In this document: positions 13,801 to 53,299 of the stretch, one piece after another
Layout: the number at the start of each line of letters is the position of its first letter
Numbering within the stretch: the stretch's first letter is position 1
DNA from: Plotosus lineatus
Lineage: Eukaryota > Chordata > Actinopteri > Siluriformes > Plotosidae
Reading direction: 5' to 3'
DNA: 64,000 nt
Assembly (NCBI GenBank): GCA_024760905.1
Contig: CM045745.1
Coordinates: 15,184,782 to 15,248,781 of the forward strand
Position numbers and translations under genes: made by a program
The notes under the pieces: model-generated
What the model saw: the letters and a program-made list of their open reading frames with translations, nothing else
Database searches by the model: none
What the model was told of the DNA's origin: nothing

Positions 13801-16182
13801 GCTACTTGTACTTTCTCTATGACTAAATTAATACTAATTTGCTGGAGATCAGTCATATTAATTTTTTAAATAAAAAGAATAATAATAAATTGGTCACTCT
13901 TTCGTAAAGAGGAGCTGCATAGCCGTCAGCGTGTTTCTGTCCCATGCTAAAGGGTCGTGTCAGGAAGGGCATCTGACGTAAAAACCTATGCCAAATCAAA
14001 TATGCGAATCACATGAGTCACTGTGGCGACCCCTGAAAAAAAGGGAGAAAGCCGAAGGGAAAGGAAAAGACCCTTTCAGTAAAATTTCATTAAATAATAT
14101 AATTTGCTGCATTTACCAGAATTATCCCTGCAGTTAACATTAACATTCCATAAGCATTAGCCTAAAGGGCATGCTGGTGTCGTGATTAGCATAGCTGCCT
14201 CATAGCAAGAAGGTTCTTGGCTTGGGCGTTGCATGTTCTCTTTGTGCTTAGATGGGTCTCCTCCTGGTACTCCTGTTTCCTCCTCAGTACAAAAACCTTC
14301 TCCCACTAAAAATAATTTAAGAATTTTACTCTGATTGTTCAGCTCTGCCGTGCTCTAAATGGTACATGATTTGATGAATGTGTGTGTGTTTCTAGGAGGA
14401 CAGGGAGGATCGGGTGGTTCAGGTAGTTCCGGTGGTATTGTGAACCCAGCTGATGATGGTGATTATGGTAAGAACAATATACTTATTCTTGCATAGTTCT
14501 GGTTAAAATGATTAATCATTAAATCTTCCTTTTCCCAGTGTCATTGTACTGTTGTGTCAAAAAAAACAAAAACAAAAAAAACAGACTGATTTCAAAGGAC
14601 CCAAAGATTCTGAAGTATTTCCCCCTCAAATTGTTCACTTTATTTAGACACTATGGCAGAGACTGGCACCATCGCTGGTATTGTAAGCGCTGTTGCCATG
14701 GCACTGGTTGGTGCAGTCAGCAGCTATATCTCTTACCAGAAGAAGAAGTTGTGCTTCAGCATACAACGTAAGAATTACAGCCGGCACTTTGTCGTCATAA
14801 AGACCGTCTGTCTGGGTTCTTTCATTGAACTTCACGGTCTTCCTTCACAGAGAGTCTGAATACGGATATGGTTAAAGCAGAGAATCCAGACGCTGTCGTG
14901 GCTCAGGAGCCTCAAGGTAAAAAAATTTTCTCTCACTGTTAAAAAGATTTAAACTTCTACACACAAGAAGGACAAATATGGCAAAATAATTTATTAGATA
15001 GATATGTGGTATACATTGATAATGGCACCGGAGTCCAGCATTATTGGAACCATGCTGAACTGCCATCAGAACGACCTCGGTGCAAGGCCTGCTTAAATCT
15101 CTGGGGGAAGGGACGTCCCAGGGCGGCATATTGGTGGGACGTTGTGATTGAGAGACAAAGAGACAGATAAATAGAGGGACATCAGAGAAATACAGAGTCT
15201 GGTCTCCAATAGAGCATCTCTGAATGGTCTATCCCATAACATGGGACATCCCATGATTAAAATGCATAATTGTGCGAGTTAGAGAAAAATGAAAATGGTT
15301 TATTTTAGGTTTCATGTAAATGGAGAGAAAGAAGAGATCTACACTGTAGCTAAATGATCGGTGACACCGAGCACATCGCCGGGAAACGACCATCTTAATT
15401 ATATTAAAGTCTCTCGGCAACCGTGAGTCAGGAATTCCTCAGCCTGATGTGAAGGTAGTCCAGAAACTGAACAACTGAAAGAAATCACTGAATGCTCAAT
15501 ATTGTAAATACATTCATGTCCACAATTACTCATCATTAATCTTACCAGAGTCACAGAAAAGTTGGAGCATATCTCAGCCGACCCTAGAAGTCGTCAGGAA
15601 ACATTCTGAACAGCTCACAGAACCATCACATTTACATCCACACCTAGGTGCAGTTTGGTTGGCTGGTTATCCTGATATAGATATTTTAGGAAACCCGCAC
15701 ACGCGTGAGAAGAACACGCCAACTCCACACAGAGATACTCAGCGAGAAGACCTCGCAACATGACCAGGATGTACTCTGTCTTCGCCCAGTCGGTTGAAAG
15801 GGCGCCAGCCTCCTCAAGACCCTAATTAGGATCAAGCGGTTCAGAAAATAAATGAATGTTGCTATGTGGTGCATGCCAGTTGTACAATAGTCAATGAACG
15901 TATCTAATGGCAACCATGCAACAATTCCTTTTTTTTTGATGGATTATTAATGGCTTTCCACCAATCAGAAACAAGAAAAGCTCATGAACGAGCATGAAGA
16001 ACCGCAGTCACAATACAGACACAGTAATGCATGAATGCATCCAGATGCTTGGTTGGTGTTGTATGTTTGTTGTGTTGGACTGATGATAAACCCAGTGATC
16101 CAACTATTTACATTTCACAGTTCAACAAACTCTCCTCCAGCCTCCGAACGCTGAGCCACCGACAGAAGACAACGTGGTGTAA
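1823..16182 (+). CDS. cd99l2: CD99 antigen-like protein 2 (spliced, 11 coding exons)
   Basis: Joined exons: 1823-1880, 5766-5825, 6339-6392, 6553-6675, 7242-7343, 8776-8838, 13530-13592, 14396-14467, 14648-14767, 14851-14916, 16121-16182. They total 843 bases, or 280 residues (human CD99L2 is about 262). All internal junctions are phase 1, so cassette exons can be skipped without a frameshift. The protein has a signal peptide (residues 1 to about 20), then an acidic, Pro/Lys and Gly-rich low-complexity ectodomain with repeated DL..DAL and SNADLYDV-type motifs. A single membrane span follows at about 205-228 (GTIAGIVSAVAMALVGAVSS). The short tail begins YISYQKKKLCFSIQ, a CD99L2 signature. CD99L2 is a cell-surface adhesion glycoprotein that in mammals acts in leukocyte passage through endothelium. 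Its position beside mtmr1 matches human Xq28. The family call is firm; the exact isoform set is inferred. Confidence 0.93.
3784..4290 (+). mobile_element. SINE interrupted by a second SINE
   Basis: The outer + strand SINE has a tRNA-like head at about 3784-3870 (GTGGTTCAAGCCCC box B), a body CCTCAAATGCTCAATTG, and a tail CTCTGGATAAGAGTGCCTG / GCCATAAATGTAAA at 4230-4290. A second SINE lies in reverse orientation between copies of TGCTCAATTG at about 3909-3918 and 4213-4222. Confidence 0.8.
3919..4211 (-). mobile_element. Nested tRNA-derived SINE (body conserved in many copies)
   Basis: In reverse orientation it has the GGGGGTTCAAGCCCC-type box B near 4145-4165. It then has the body phrase that recurs through the window (GGTTATCAAAGGCTGGCCATG, CTCACTGTCTATGGTGAGAG, GTAGGCTGC). 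Its far end is the module GTCCAGTGTG/CAGGGTGTAC ending near CTAATTAGG (here degraded). It is flanked by TGCTCAATTG target duplications. Confidence 0.8.
4467..4984. mobile_element. Degraded Tc1-like transposon, internally deleted
   Basis: Inverted ends CAGCCATAACATTGAAACCA (about 4477) and TGGTTTTAATGTTATGGCTG (ends about 4980) bracket 0.5 kb. The remnant GTTAGAAGCAGGATATATGG and GTGATGGCTATACAG correspond to the 5' part of a known fish Tc1-like transposase gene. No open frame remains. Confidence 0.7.
5766..5825 (+). CDS. cd99l2: cd99l2 exon 2
   Basis: Acceptor TGTTCCAG and donor CTT|GTAAGT. Encodes LAQDLSLLDALSPDDITPT, the first acidic DL..DAL motif of the mature ectodomain. Phase 1 at both ends. 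Confidence 0.92.
6339..6392 (+). CDS. cd99l2: cd99l2 exon 3 with tandem donors
   Basis: Acceptor TTCCCCCAG. Encodes SIPNPKAKEQPGGAGKSG. There are two donors 12 bases apart in the same phase: CAG|GTAAAA (exon end 6380) and GGAG|GTAATT (exon end 6392). The choice would remove or keep four residues (GKSG). Confidence 0.85.
6553..6675 (+). CDS. cd99l2: cd99l2 exon 4 (Pro/Lys-rich)
   Basis: Acceptor CTTGGTAG and donor CAAG|GTGAGA. The 41 codons start EFKIEDAFDDKP and continue with a PVKP/TVKP repeat (KDPVKPINPVKPKTPTVKPK). This is typical of the extended, glycosylatable stalk of CD99-family proteins. Confidence 0.92.
7242..7343 (+). CDS. cd99l2: cd99l2 exon 5, probable cassette exon
   Basis: Acceptor TTTTAATGACAG and donor GGCCG|GTGTGT. 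Phase 1-1, 102 bases, open throughout, encoding 34 residues beginning EETPTDFFGPTVRPG and ending in a Ser/Thr-rich stretch (SSSPLRTSASSNKAG). I do not recall an equivalent in mammalian CD99L2. The splice sites, phase and composition support it as coding; constitutive use is uncertain. Confidence 0.72.
7344..8775 (+). other. cd99l2: cd99l2 intron 5
   Basis: No exon seen. Apart from an (ATT)n/(AAT)n hairpin-forming run at about 8413-8463 the intron is AT-rich unique sequence. Confidence 0.6.
8776..8838 (+). CDS. cd99l2: cd99l2 exon 6
   Basis: Acceptor CTCCATAG and donor GAGG|GTAAGT. Encodes SSELDLSDALHPEYDKKNEE, an acidic DLSDAL repeat characteristic of CD99/CD99L2 ectodomains. Phase 1-1. Confidence 0.93.
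9238..9619. mobile_element. Non-autonomous hAT element
   Basis: Terminal inverted repeats CAGGGATGTCAAACT and (reverse) CACAGGTGTCAAACT are flanked by near-identical 8-bp direct repeats CTTTATTG / CTTTATAG. Both are hAT hallmarks. The flanks at 9165-9237 and 9620 onward look like one Tc1-like transposase remnant (CCTGACCTCAACTCTATTGA) split by this insertion. Confidence 0.8.
10330..10681 (-). mobile_element. tRNA-derived SINE, module-ii tail
   Basis: In reverse it carries a GGGGGTTCAACCCC box B (about 10620) and the body phrase at 10490-10560. The tail reads as GATCTGGCGAGCTGTCCAGG and GGGTGTACTCTGCCCTCAC, ending near 10340. A run of 12 G lies at about 10580. Same arrangement as the copy at 52285-52628. 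Confidence 0.8.
11600..11795 (-). mobile_element. tRNA-derived SINE (other family)
   Basis: The reverse strand reads GGGGATTTAGCTCAGTTAGT (box A) and GGTCGGAGTTCAAATCC (box B), then CATGTCATACCATAAGATGT and CTGCTTGGCGCTCAGCGTC. The tRNA-like head has no matching 3' acceptor-stem half, so it is a SINE rather than a tRNA gene. Confidence 0.8.
11987..13506 (-). mobile_element. Tc1-family DNA transposon, full length but inactivated
   Basis: Long (about 150-bp) inverted repeats begin ACAAACCAGATTCCAAAAAA on the left and end TTTTTTTAGAATCCAGTTTG on the right, flanked by TA. Transposase fragments read on the minus strand. The N-terminal helix-turn-helix part lies at about 13196-12785 (IIQRFRESG, WRNSKGRKTILDGRDLRALK). 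The middle is at 12712-12476 (CLDESRFEVLYG, in the catalytic-core region). The C-terminal part is at 12467-12150 (ACSPDRSPIENIWCIIK, containing the DDE glutamate region). The fragments lie in different frames with stops between them, so it is a dead copy. Confidence 0.88.
13530..13592 (+). CDS. cd99l2: cd99l2 exon 7
   Basis: Acceptor CTTCCCAG and donor AAAG|GTAAAG. Encodes GGKFSNADLYDVAKDGYKPD plus K, the conserved (F)S(D/N)ADL(Y/F)DV..GEYKPDKG segment of CD99L2. Phase 1-1. Confidence 0.94.
13897..14075 (+). mobile_element. 5'-truncated SINE with RTE-derived tail
   Basis: Begins in the SINE body (CTTTCGTAAAGAGGAGCTGC, AGCGTGTTTCTGTCCCATGC). It continues with the RTE 5'-UTR-like AGGAAGGGCATCTGACGTAA and CCAAATCAAATATGCGAATC. 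It ends with the RTE 3'-end-like CTGTGGCGACCCCTGAA and GAAAGCCGAAGGGAAAGG. No tRNA head remains. Confidence 0.8.
14160..14300 (+). mobile_element. Degraded tRNA-derived SINE (DANA-like head)
   Basis: Reads like GTGATTAGCATAGCTGCCTC, CAAGAAGGTTCTTGG and GCATGTTCTCTTTGTGCTTA. This is the common fish SINE head-plus-body also seen at 20030, 45890, 52690, 60572 (reverse) and 62405. Confidence 0.65.
14396..14467 (+). CDS. cd99l2: cd99l2 exon 8 (Gly-rich)
   Basis: Acceptor TGTTTCTAG and donor TATG|GTAAGA. Encodes GGQGGSGGSGSSGG followed by IVNPADDGDY, the Gly/Ser linker before the membrane span. Phase 1-1. Confidence 0.9.
14648..14767 (+). CDS. cd99l2: cd99l2 exon 9 (transmembrane segment)
   Basis: Acceptor CTTTATTTAG and donor CAAC|GTAAGA. 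Encodes DTMAETGTIAGIVSAVAM and onward through ALVGAVSSYISYQKKKLCFS. That is the single membrane helix, a stop-transfer KKK, and the signature SYISYQ.KK.CFSIQ. The best conserved exon of the gene. Confidence 0.96.
14851..14916 (+). CDS. cd99l2: cd99l2 exon 10 (cytoplasmic tail)
   Basis: Acceptor CCTTCACAG and donor CAAG|GTAAAA. Encodes SLNTDMVKAENPDAVVAQEP plus Q, matching the GLN.DYVKGEN.EAVV.EEPQ tail of CD99L2. Confidence 0.94.
14917..16120 (+). other. cd99l2: cd99l2 intron 10
   Basis: No exon found. A degraded SINE tail in reverse orientation (ACTCTGTCTTCGCCCAGTCG, CCCTAATTAGGATCAAGCGG) lies at about 15765-15850. The rest is unique sequence. Confidence 0.6.
16121..16182 (+). CDS. cd99l2: cd99l2 exon 11 (terminal coding)
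   Basis: Acceptor CATTTCACAG. Encodes VQQTLLQPPNAEPPTEDNVV and stop TAA at 16180-16182. The AEPP motif is shared with the mammalian CD99L2 C terminus. Confidence 0.92.
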
Positions 16183-17105
16183 CCTGTGATTCACCTCACA
16201 GCCTGAAGAGGGAGCAGTGCTCAGTGCCTTGTCACAAAGTCAAACTCTGTGGCAAAGTCACCCAGACGAAGTCAAACTGTTTGTGAATATTTATTTAACT
16301 GTTGTGTCTTCATTCTCACTAATATGACTGTTTACAATATTATTCCTATGAAGTTGGAAATTGTGCAGAAGTTTCCTGTGTTGCTTATTGAAAGTAGAAA
16401 CTTTGAGACGAAACTACAGTATTCATGCATTAGTGCTGCTCCAGCTTTTTTTGCTTCCGTCACACTATTGTGTGAAAGCATCACTGTGTAAAACTAGTGT
16501 GTACCGTTAACCCACAGTCTGTGATGGGATTATGTTCATAAATGTTAAAATAGGTCTTTCTCCAGGAAATGTGTTGGAACAGGGGAGCCTGACTGCGGTC
16601 TGGTATGATTACAGTGAGGAACAGTTCGGAAATTTTCTGACTCGCACCTGATTCAACTCGGCAGATCATTAGCTTGGAGTATTAGATGAGAGAAATCATC
16701 CCAGTGTGTTTGACGCAAAGGATTTCATGGGTCGAGTCAGTCTCCTCTGATTTTTTTTTTTTTTAAATTGTTGAAAAGAAATGGCAGTTGCTAAATATTT
16801 ATAATCTTTCCGAGGCACCATTTTAAAAACAAAAACAAAAAGAAACGGACAATGATGTGTACATTTTGTGCCCTGCTTTTTTTCAGAGCCGTGTAGACTA
16901 ATTGTTGTAAATAGGCAGCTTTTTTGTGGCCTGGAATAGAACAGGACTTTGGAGACGCTTTTAGAAAACTGAAGTTAGCTGCTCATAGTTTCATTTTGCT
17001 TTTAAAAAAAGTGACTGATCATTGAACGTGAGCTTATGTACAGCCACAAGTGATTATGTTGAACAAAACTGGTCGAACAATTTTTTTTTAATTTGTTGGA
17101 TTTTT

Positions 17106-17146
<41 letters not shown>

Positions 17147-17659
17147 TTGGTTTACTGTTACAACAGAGGTAGCAGTTATTCAGAGGCAAGCTTACCGTAA
17201 TGAACACTCCCAAGTATACTTGTTTGGGATGTACAGAAACTATAAAGTCTTACATGTTAGCACAAACATCTTGTTTTTTTCCTTATTAGGGAATTTGCCG
17301 TTTTTTGGACATTTTGAAGGATATCGTGCTTGTAAAATGTGCATTGCGTGTTATTCATGTTTGTACATTAATGGTTGTATTGGTGTATCTTTCTATACAC
17401 GTGTAGCTACAGTACAGTAGATTTAGGTAGCAGTCACGAGTCATTAAGTGTTTGGGCTTAGATTTTTTTTTTGTCTTTTTGATCTATTGCCCCGTTTACG
17501 GTTTTGCTGTGTTGGCTGTGTTCCAAACAGACTGATTGGTAACTTCCTCCATTCACTCACTTGGTTTGAGAAGGCCTTCTTAGGTGCACTGTGTGAACTT
17601 TCCTTAGCTCCAGATTTAGTTGTACGGCCAGGAGGTTTTTAAAATTTTGAAGATGTGGC

Positions 17660-17665
17660 AATAAA
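17660..17665 (+). terminator. cd99l2: Proximal AATAAA polyadenylation signal
   Basis: AATAAA followed after about 15-25 bases by a T-rich stretch (TTTTCCTTTC). A candidate proximal cleavage site for cd99l2. Confidence 0.45.
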
Positions 17666-18863
17666 AGGTTTGGAACACAGCCGTTTTCCTTTCTGAGGTT
17701 CCCTGGACGTTTTTTTTTTTTTTTTGGTCACCGTCACCTTTTTACCGAGCTCAATTCTGCTGCACCTTCTCTATCTTTTAGCCACTAGCTGCTGGTGCTT
17801 CACTTATAAGGCCTTATCTTGTGCGGCCGCACTGTTGCAAAAGAGGGTTCGGTATGCAGAGTGTAGCAGCTTCAGACAAATGTGCATGGGGCAGGACTCT
17901 TGGTGGGACACTGCAGTGCATTACAGAAGAACACAGACAGAATACCCACAATTCTTCTCTTAAATATAGTTGAATGTACGCAACGCACCAACAACGTCAT
18001 ATCCTATCGAGAGTTCTGGTTGAGGGTAGTAATCGAACTGAATGTAATTTTTTTTAATCTGCTGCAATTTTGTGACCACTTTAACGTAGCATTGCTGGTG
18101 TTACTTAAAGGTGAAAATATAAAACACCAAAGATGTGGCGAGAATGAAGACACGATCTTGTTCCTTTGAGTGTTTTTGACTCAGATTCCGGTGACGATTC
18201 AGACTTGGATGTAGCGACATTTGAAATTCACAAACGCCTTGAAAATTGTACATTCTGAACAGTATAACGCAGTGTGTTCACTGTAATTGACTGTTAAATT
18301 TGCCCTAAATGGCGGATTTCAAGGTAGACGTGTATGGTTTGATTACGTCCAGGAATCAATTTCTTGAGAAGGCCAGAAGTTGGAGGTTGCATTTGGTTTC
18401 TGAGGAATTCTGGGCTCTTGGTGGCTTTTAGAGAGGAACCACAAAACCTTTTTTCTATAAAGATTAAAAAAAAAATAAGTGCATGCTTCGAGTCTTTAAC
18501 TATAGACAGTTTTTCTTGCTTACCGCATTGACGTATGAAGTTTGGACGGATTCTGTAGGAAGAGTATTTTCTGAAGTGTTTTGAATTTGCACTGCCAGTG
18601 AAGTGACGCACATCACGAACACCACAGATCAAACCAAAATCTTACACAGTAGGATTTGCATTTCCTCACCAGTGCCTGGTGATTTCAGTCCAGACTCAGT
18701 GCTGATTGACACTTCATGTGAACGCGGAAGGTTATAAGATCTACTGACAATCTTCACTGCTTTAATGATCAATTTTCTACGTGTATTTGGCACTAAAGAT
18801 CTGTTTTAAGTCTCTAGTTTCACTGGCAATACCTGATGGAAAGATATTACCATGAAGACAAAC

Positions 18864-18869
18864 AATAAA
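18864..18869 (+). terminator. cd99l2: Distal AATAAA polyadenylation signal
   Basis: AATAAA, followed by A-rich then T-rich sequence (GGATTGTTTTATTATTTTTT). A candidate distal 3' end of cd99l2. Confidence 0.45.
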
Positions 18870-20029
18870 AAAAAAATAAAAAAAAAGACTGAAAATGAAT
18901 TTGTCTTGGATTGTTTTATTATTTTTTTTTTTTCCACTGGAATGTCAGAAGTTTCAACATAGCCACAAATCTGACAAAGTCAGGTACATTGTCAAGTATC
19001 ATCCCAAAAAAAAAAAAAAAAAAGCCTCAACGATGGAGAGGTCTTCATCGATCACTAGAATATGAACAGTTGTAAATTGGTTCATTTATGCAATTCATCC
19101 AATCAGGAGGCAGCACGGCGAGTTATTGTTGAGACAGCGGTATTGCTGTTAATGCCAATGAATGGACGGAATTTCCTAAGATTTCCAAATAAAACTCTCG
19201 AATTGATGTGGGACTGTGTAAACCCATCCGGTACCAGACAGTCCTGAGGGTGGAAACACTTTGCTGATGAAGATTACAGAAGAACCAGACTTGCTTGAGT
19301 TAATAGAAAGAACATAATACCTTTCTACAAATGTACTGCGCAGAAAAACGATCTCAGAATAGACATGTCTATCCTGAGAGCACTGAAACCCTCACTGGAT
19401 TCCATCAATATCCCATCAGCCAAGCACAAGAATATAAAACTGCACAGGGTTACCAAAATTGGTCGGCAGAAGAACGGGAAATGGGGCAGATTTTTTTTTT
19501 ATTTTTTAATCCCAAACTTCACCAAAAACTTTTCCAAAGTTTTGGTGAACCGCTTGCTTTATGCTGCTGTTAGCCAATTGGCTGATTGGAAAATTGCAGC
19601 AATACCATCATTATGAATGGAGGGTGTATAATACAAGCATAACTATACAGATAAAAGTGCAAAGCTTATGAATGGGATGGATTCATCACTCATCTTCACC
19701 AGATGCACAGCCCAGAGACCGCTAGTTTCATTAGCATTACAGCCACCACTATTTTTATTTAATTTTTTTTTTTTCCTTTCTGAAATCTCCTTTTATTCCT
19801 CTAAAGCACCGTGAGCTTTATTGTGATCCTTTTCTTACTTCACCGAGCACATTTTATTGGCTTCATTTTCTTGTTTGTATTGAAAGATAAAAGATTACAT
19901 GGAATGCTTTATGTGTGAACCGCCAGTGGACCATCACAACCCTTTACAGAGCAGCTTGCACGGAAAGCAAAACAGAGACAATAATCCAGTTCATTAATTA
20001 TCAAATGTAAACACTGAAAAATTTAAACT

Positions 20030-20310
20030 GAACGAGAAGGTCCTGGGTTCAATTCCCAGCTTGGGCGTTTCTGTGTGGAGTTTGCATGTTCACACTGTGC
20101 TCGCGTGGGTGGGTTTCCTCCCACAGGACAACAATACATGCTGCAGGTTAATTTCCTGTTCTGAATCACCCCTAGATGTGAATAGCTGTGTGAGTCTTGG
20201 CCCTGCGATGGCCTGGCGAGCTGTCGAGGGTGTACCCCACGCTCACCCACAGTTGGCTGACAGGGGCCAGCCTCCTCGTAACCCTAATTAGGATTAAGGG
20301 GTTCAGAAGA
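20030..20310 (+). mobile_element. SINE: DANA-like head with module-ii tail
   Basis: The head/body AAGGTCCTGGGTTCAATTCC and GTGTGGAGTTTGCATGTTCA is followed by CCCTGCGATGGCCTGGCGAG and CCCTAATTAGGATTAAGGGG. This tail is the same module that ends the otherwise different SINE at 54950-55290. Confidence 0.8.
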
Positions 20311-20324
20311 TGAATGCATAAAAA

Positions 20325-20384
<60 letters not shown>

Positions 20385-20689
20385 CTATGTGGACACACTT
20401 TTTAAATTAAGCTACTTGAAATTCTCAGCAATGTTCACTTGTATGATTTTAATAAATAATTCAAGTAGCTATATTATTTTTTAAATACTCATTAATTCAG
20501 ATATTCCAGTACTGTACTATATTTAGATTTGAACCAGAAATGCAGTGAACTGATATCAAGCTGAGCAGAGCCTCTCATTCCAGCCACGCCCACCTACGCA
20601 TAATCCTGGGAAACCCTGATAAACATGACCTGTATTGATTTTATACAACTGAACTTTGGCTGCTTGAATCAGAGCTCAGAATCTGGCAA

Positions 20690-20945
20690 CATGAATATGT
20701 GAACTCTGGGTGATGGCAGTACACCCTGAACACCATTTCAGGGACAACACACACACACACACACACACACACACCCCTAGGGGCGATTTGGAACCACCGC
20801 TCAGTTGTGCATGTTTCTGGACTGTTTGGAGGAAACCGGAGTACCCTGAAGAAACCCACGCAAGCATGCATACACAGAAATGCCAGAACCCAGGACCTTC
20901 TTGCTGTGAGGCGGCCGTGCAAACTGCTGCATCACCGCGCCGCGC
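20690..20945 (-). mobile_element. DANA-like SINE, reverse orientation
   Basis: The reverse strand begins GCGGCGCGGTGATGCAGCAG and carries AAGGTCCTGGGTTC, CATGCTTGCGTGGGTTTC and a (CA)13 microsatellite at 20749-20774. Confidence 0.7.
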
Positions 20946-21595
20946 TTTTCTGAATTTAATGGATGCCAATTCAAAACAAACAAGCAGATGTTTGATTAAA
21001 AGCCCTTTTTGTATGACATAATGCATCAATTCGTAAATTTCAAGATTTGAATATTTCAATCTTTATGTCTCTGTTTTGCTTCTCTATCAGTGACAGCATT
21101 TCATTACTAGTTAAATTTGATCGAGTCCACAAGGCCGAAATGACCCTGAACCGAGCTGAACGACTCAACATTCAAACACCTTCAGACTAAAACATGCCAA
21201 ATGTACAATTTTCTCGATGCTTCTCGAGATCAGCAACACAGACAGATTGCAGGAAACAAATAATTCTAACCTCTACGTCAAGCTTCAGTGGGGTGATGAA
21301 GTAAACATAAACGGAATGTTGCTAATAAAATATAAAAATAGAATTATTCACTTTGAAAATGTCAGAGTTGGCACAGAGGAAAAACCGAGGCCATAAGCAA
21401 AGAGAAACATGCAAATACAAATATATTAATACGTTTTCTTCTCTCATATTTACAACCCGAACACTCGATACAGAACACTACGAGTTCATGCTTGAGACAT
21501 GTGACCTATCATTACGCTCCGTTCACAGTTTAATAAAAATGGATTTACAAAATGTGACAATAAGTTATGTGTCTATAGCTTAAAAAGGAAAACAG

Positions 21596-21626
<31 letters not shown>

Positions 21627-21632
21627 GGTGGC

Positions 21633-21638
21633 TTTATT
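21633..21638 (-). terminator. mtmr1: mtmr1 polyadenylation signal (candidate)
   Basis: On the minus strand AATAAA lies 113 bases past the mtmr1 stop codon and is followed by a (CA)n run. More distal AATAAA words at about 19757 and 19791 could also be used. Confidence 0.4.
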
Positions 21639-21714
21639 CTCATCCACTCCCTTCTTGCACCCGAATGTGCATTCACCGGGTAAAGGTGTGTGCTTTTAAA
21701 TATGCATTGTGCAA

Positions 21715-21745
<31 letters not shown>

Positions 21746-21750
21746 CGCGT

Positions 21751-51770
<30,020 letters not shown>

Positions 51771-52020
51771 GTTTTCCGTTTCCTGTCCCCTCAGTGCTGG
51801 CCGCTATCGATTTATCTCCGTGCAGGGAGCGAGGACGTGTGTTCTTCTTCTTCTTCCCCCCCAGTCTCACAAAGGAAACGCCTTCATCGCTTCCTGGATT
51901 GTTTTTGCTATTATGCTGCTGACAAATAGCATTTCTGTTTACTTATCATGTCTCTCACACACACTCGCGCGCGCGCGCGCGCGCTCTCTCTCACACACAC
52001 AAACACTCGCGCGCGCGCAC
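51771..52020 (-). promoter_or_regulatory. mtmr1: mtmr1 promoter/5' UTR with (CG)n tract
   Basis: CpG-containing sequence upstream of the start codon (GATAGCGGCC, CGTCCTCGCTCCC). It includes alternating (CG)n runs at 51966-51984 and 52008-52018 separated by TC/CA repeats, 196-250 bases upstream of the ATG. No TATA box is evident. Confidence 0.5.
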
Positions 52021-52284
52021 ACCTTTGTTTTCCTATCTTTGTGAGGACCTTCACATGAACCCATTCTCCATGTTAAAACCTCGACCAAAATCCTAACCAA
52101 AAATAATAATTTTTCTCTCTCCTTTCCTCCCTCTTTTATACTTTTCCATCCTTTCCTCCCATTCTGCTGAGAACAAAACCCAGCTCAGTCTGACCAGGAA
52201 CCTCGATAAGAACTGGTTTAACTGGTCGACCATCTTGAACTATACCAGTTCACTCCATGTTATTGTATAGAAAGTGTTTCTGAA

Positions 52285-52628
52285 TCATTCGTTCATTTTC
52301 TATAACCGCTTTATCCTAACTAGGGTCGCTGGGAGGCTGGCGCCCATCCCAGCCAACTCTGGGCGAGGGCAGAGTACACCCTGGACAGCTCGCCAGGCCA
52401 TCGCAGGGCGGAAACACGCCGCCGGCTTTGCAGCTGCTCTTGTCGAAAGTCAGCAATGGTTCTTTTACATGAACCTCACACCATAGACAGTGAGAGACAT
52501 GGCCGGCCTTTGATAACCCAGTTAGCCGCACTGGGGGGGGACAGTGACGACCTTGTGGAGAGTGGGACTCGAACCCCCAACCTTTGGATCAGTGATCCAA
52601 CGCCCTATACAACGAGATCACCACTGTT
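52285..52628 (-). mobile_element. tRNA-derived SINE, module-ii tail
   Basis: In reverse: the head is at 52628-52560 (box B GGGGGTTCGAGTCCC), the body at 52540-52440, then GCCCTGCGATGGCCTGGCGA and CAGGGTGTACTCTGCCCTCG. The tail ends near TAGTTAGGATAAAGCGG. Complete and well preserved. Confidence 0.88.
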
Positions 52629-52689
52629 TCATCACTGCCACTAATGCAACTTCTCATACACACTTATCAAGGAGAATTACACAACAATA

Positions 52690-52835
52690 AAGGGTGGAGT
52701 CCTGGTTAGCAGGTTGTGGGTTCATATCCTGAACTTGGCGAGAACTTTTCCATATGGAGTTTGGATGTCCTTCCTGTGGTTGCATGGGTTTCCTCCCACA
52801 ATCCAAAGGCATGCACATTAAACTAACTGGCTAGT
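52690..52835 (+). mobile_element. DANA-like SINE fragment
   Basis: GGTTAGCAGGTTGTGGGTTC head, ATGGAGTTTGGATGTCCTTC and GGTTTCCTCCCACAATCC body. 3' tail absent or diverged. Confidence 0.65.
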
Positions 52836-53299
52836 AAATGCAGGGACCCAGTGGGTTTAGGAAAAATAGAGAAAACAGATTATAAATATTGGAAATTAAA
52901 TATTTCAGCTGGGGGTCAAGGAGGCCGCAGGGCCCCTTGCGAGGTACATGGGCAGCGCATGTCGTAAAAAAAAAAAAAAAAATCATGCAAACAAATTGAT
53001 CATTGTTTTGGAACATGCATAAACACTAAACAAAACAGCTTAGCAAGGAATAATAAAGTTAGTTGAACTAACCTACCTGGGCCGGCCTAATGCTCTCATG
53101 GTGGCCCAGTTTCTTTAAAGGCAGATATGGACTGATAGTGATTCTGGTCCTCGTCAGCCACCAACCAGGCCGGGTTACTTTAATGAATATGGGGTTCGGC
53201 GACTTCTGGTGGTTACCCCCCCTCCCCTCCCCTCACGGCCTGGCGCCGCCAGCAGCGATTGCCACCAGACCAGATGATCACTCTTCTTCTGGTGGATTT

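Larger units (their letters stand above)
13593..14395 (+). other. cd99l2: cd99l2 intron 7
   Basis: No exon seen. It contains a 5'-truncated SINE with an RTE-type tail (about 13897-14075) and a fragment of a different tRNA-derived SINE (about 14160-14300). Confidence 0.65.
16183..18869 (+). other. cd99l2: cd99l2 3' UTR (probable)
   Basis: No other gene or recognisable transposon lies between the stop codon and two polyadenylation hexamers at 17660 and 18864. It includes a (GT)17 run at 17111-17145. A 1.5-2.7 kb 3' UTR is plausible for this family. The short open frames here show no homology that I recognise. Confidence 0.6.
18870..21632. other. Convergent intergenic region cd99l2 / mtmr1
   Basis: No gene seen. 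It contains poly(A) and poly(T) runs, a + strand SINE at about 20030-20310 and a reverse SINE at about 20690-20945. The (GT)n(AT)n microsatellite at 20333-20385 follows the first SINE's 3' tail. Confidence 0.65.
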
